A stretch of 7,545 nucleotides of DNA, from NCBI GenBank assembly GCA_021804455.1, contig JAJZHT010000053.1, forward strand, positions 1-7,545. The letters are read 5' to 3'. Each line of letters starts with the position of its first letter. The stretch's first letter is position 1. The DNA comes from Pseudomonadota bacterium (GTDB lineage: Bacteria; Pseudomonadota; Alphaproteobacteria; Paracaedibacterales; CAIULA01). The position numbers were made by a program, and so were the translations under genes. A model generated the notes under the pieces. It was not told the origin of the DNA. It made no database searches and saw only the letters and a list, made by a program, of their open reading frames with translations. Shown here piece after piece: positions 7,119-7,545 of this stretch.

Positions 7119-7413
7119 TGAAAGGTTTCTTTGTGTTTAGGGGCAAGTTTCCCCTCTCCCTCTAAAATGAGAATAATCTTTTTGAATTTTCCGTCTTTAC
7201 AGGAAACTTCTAATCTTAAGAAACTACCTTTTTGATCTGTGGGCAAAGAAAGAATTCTGGTATCACTTGATTCGCGGTGTTTAGGTTTATATAAAGCTAA
7301 CAGAACCTGATTGGTTTTAAGGCTTTTCTCCTTTTTTGAAAGAGAAAAACGAAAATTCCAAGGAAAAAACCTTCCGTTTCCTTCTCTCCCTGCCGATAAT
7401 CCGATTCACTCAT
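7109..7413 (-). CDS. Small unrecognised protein read in two frames (-1 frame change near 7363)
   Basis: From an ATG at 7411-7413 with AAGGAG 10 nt upstream, the initial frame encodes MSESDYRQGEKETEGFF and would end at 7297 after 38 residues with a Lys/Arg-rich, unconvincing tail. The -1 frame is open from upstream of the slip point to a TGA at 7109-7111. It encodes 84 residues of normal-looking composition, including PWNFRFSLSKKEKSL, NQVLLALYKPKHRE, GSFLRLEVSCKDGKFKK and LILEGEGKLAPKHKETF, but it has no usable start codon of its own. Joining the two at the six-T run gives one 101-residue, mostly hydrophilic protein rich in beta-like segments. There is no signal peptide or membrane segment in the joined product. 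I do not recognise the family. The end overlaps the converging ligase gene by 10 bp, the same style as the dabA/photolyase junction, which supports the second frame being real. It may be a frameshifted pseudogene, a one-base assembly error or a true recoding gene. Confidence 0.5.
7363..7383 (-). promoter_or_regulatory. Possible -1 frameshift site: T TTT TTC heptamer with upstream Shine-Dalgarno-like AAGGA
   Basis: In the frame from the ATG at 7413 the codons run GGT TTT TTC, a classical X XXY YYZ slippery heptamer at 7369-7363. AAGGA (7383-7379) lies 9 nt before it, close to the spacing at which an internal Shine-Dalgarno element stimulates slippage in E. coli dnaX. AAGG and CCTT flank the T run and could pair only weakly; I see no strong downstream hairpin. 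A loss of one T from a seven-T run would look identical, so this is suggestive only. Confidence 0.35.
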
Positions 7414-7416
7414 TTG

Positions 7417-7440
7417 CCTTTCTCTCCTTCCCCTTCCCTT
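7417..7440 (-). promoter_or_regulatory. Purine-rich ribosome-binding region of the small minus-strand gene
   Basis: On the minus strand this stretch is unbroken A and G, with several Shine-Dalgarno-like repeats: GGGAAGGGG, then AAGGAG at 7429-7424 (10 nt before the ATG) and AAAGG at 7421-7417 (3 nt before it). It supports the start at 7413 rather than the ATG further upstream at 7494. Confidence 0.45.
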
Positions 7441-7450
7441 ACATATTTTT

Positions 7451-7545
7451 TTAAAATAAATATTTTTTTCTCTTTTGTTTCCTCTCATGCTCACCCCATA
7501 TTTTCATTGCTCTTAGACCCCGATGAGACAATTTTTCTGCTGCGC
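7451..7545 (-). CDS. C-terminal tail of an unrecognised gene running off the right edge
   Basis: One minus-strand frame is open from the window edge to a TAA at 7451-7453. It gives 30 residues (AAEKLSHRGLRAMKIWGEHE, then RKQKRKKYLF), a composition typical of a basic, hydrophilic protein C-terminus. The two other minus frames are closed earlier in this stretch. The stop lies 37 bp before the ATG of the small minus-strand gene, so both probably share a transcript. Too little is visible to assign a family, and the coding call itself is moderate. Confidence 0.4.
   Translation of the reverse strand, partial: AAEKLSHRGLRAMKIWGEHERKQKRKKYLF

Noticed and set aside
7139..7155. AGGGG/CCCCT inverted repeat with 7-nt loop as a terminator
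   Set aside because: The stem is only 5 bp, it is not followed by a T run in either direction, and it lies inside the small minus-strand coding region.
7414..7494. Upstream extension of the small minus-strand gene to an ATG at 7494
   Set aside because: This would overlap the tail of the partial upstream gene and encode the purine-rich ribosome-binding tract; the ATG at 7413 has a good Shine-Dalgarno sequence.
1..7545. Insertion sequences, CRISPR arrays, tRNA or rRNA genes, phage genes or attachment sites
   Set aside because: No transposase motifs, regularly spaced repeats, cloverleaf-like sequence or rRNA-like stretches were seen by eye on either strand.

Overview
The window is a compact, AT-rich bacterial chromosome segment with short or overlapping gene junctions. 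No mobile element, CRISPR array, tRNA or rRNA was seen. The gene content (DabAB inorganic-carbon pump, class I CPD photolyase, exported DUF2914 protein, EVE-domain protein, O-antigen-ligase-type membrane protein) points to a Gram-negative proteobacterium. The short EVE protein resembles the alphaproteobacterial form of the family. Together with low GC and tight packing, this suggests a low-GC alphaproteobacterium, possibly a Holosporales-like or other host-associated lineage. That placement is inference; a Legionella-like gammaproteobacterium is not excluded.

Layout. Positions 1-1137 (+) hold the C-terminal two thirds of dabB, the NuoL-like membrane subunit, with an in-frame TAA at 34-36 just before the open part. 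Positions 1151-3397 (+) hold full-length dabA with all four expected zinc ligands. It converges on the photolyase gene (3379-4797, -) with a 19-bp tail-to-tail overlap. A 187-bp divergent intergenic region (4798-4984) carries candidate promoters for both directions. It is followed by a tightly coupled + strand trio: a secreted DUF2914 protein (4985-5515), an EVE/PUA-like protein (5515-5928) and an O-antigen-ligase-like polytopic membrane protein (5925-7118). These are joined by a TAATG and a GTGA overlap. The right end is minus-strand: a small gene (7109-7413) that reads coherently only if one -1 frame change occurs at a T TTT TTC heptamer, preceded by the tail of an unrecognised gene that runs off the window (7451-7545).

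How the genes work together. DabB and DabA form one energy-coupled machine that traps CO2/bicarbonate in the cytoplasm. The photolyase is an independent light-driven DNA repair enzyme. The trio is probably one transcript, but its members come from families with no established joint function (envelope or periplasm, nucleic-acid-binding PUA fold, surface-polysaccharide ligation). The two points most worth checking are the interruption of dabB and the two-frame gene at the right end. Each could be decay, an assembly error or, for the second, programmed frameshifting.
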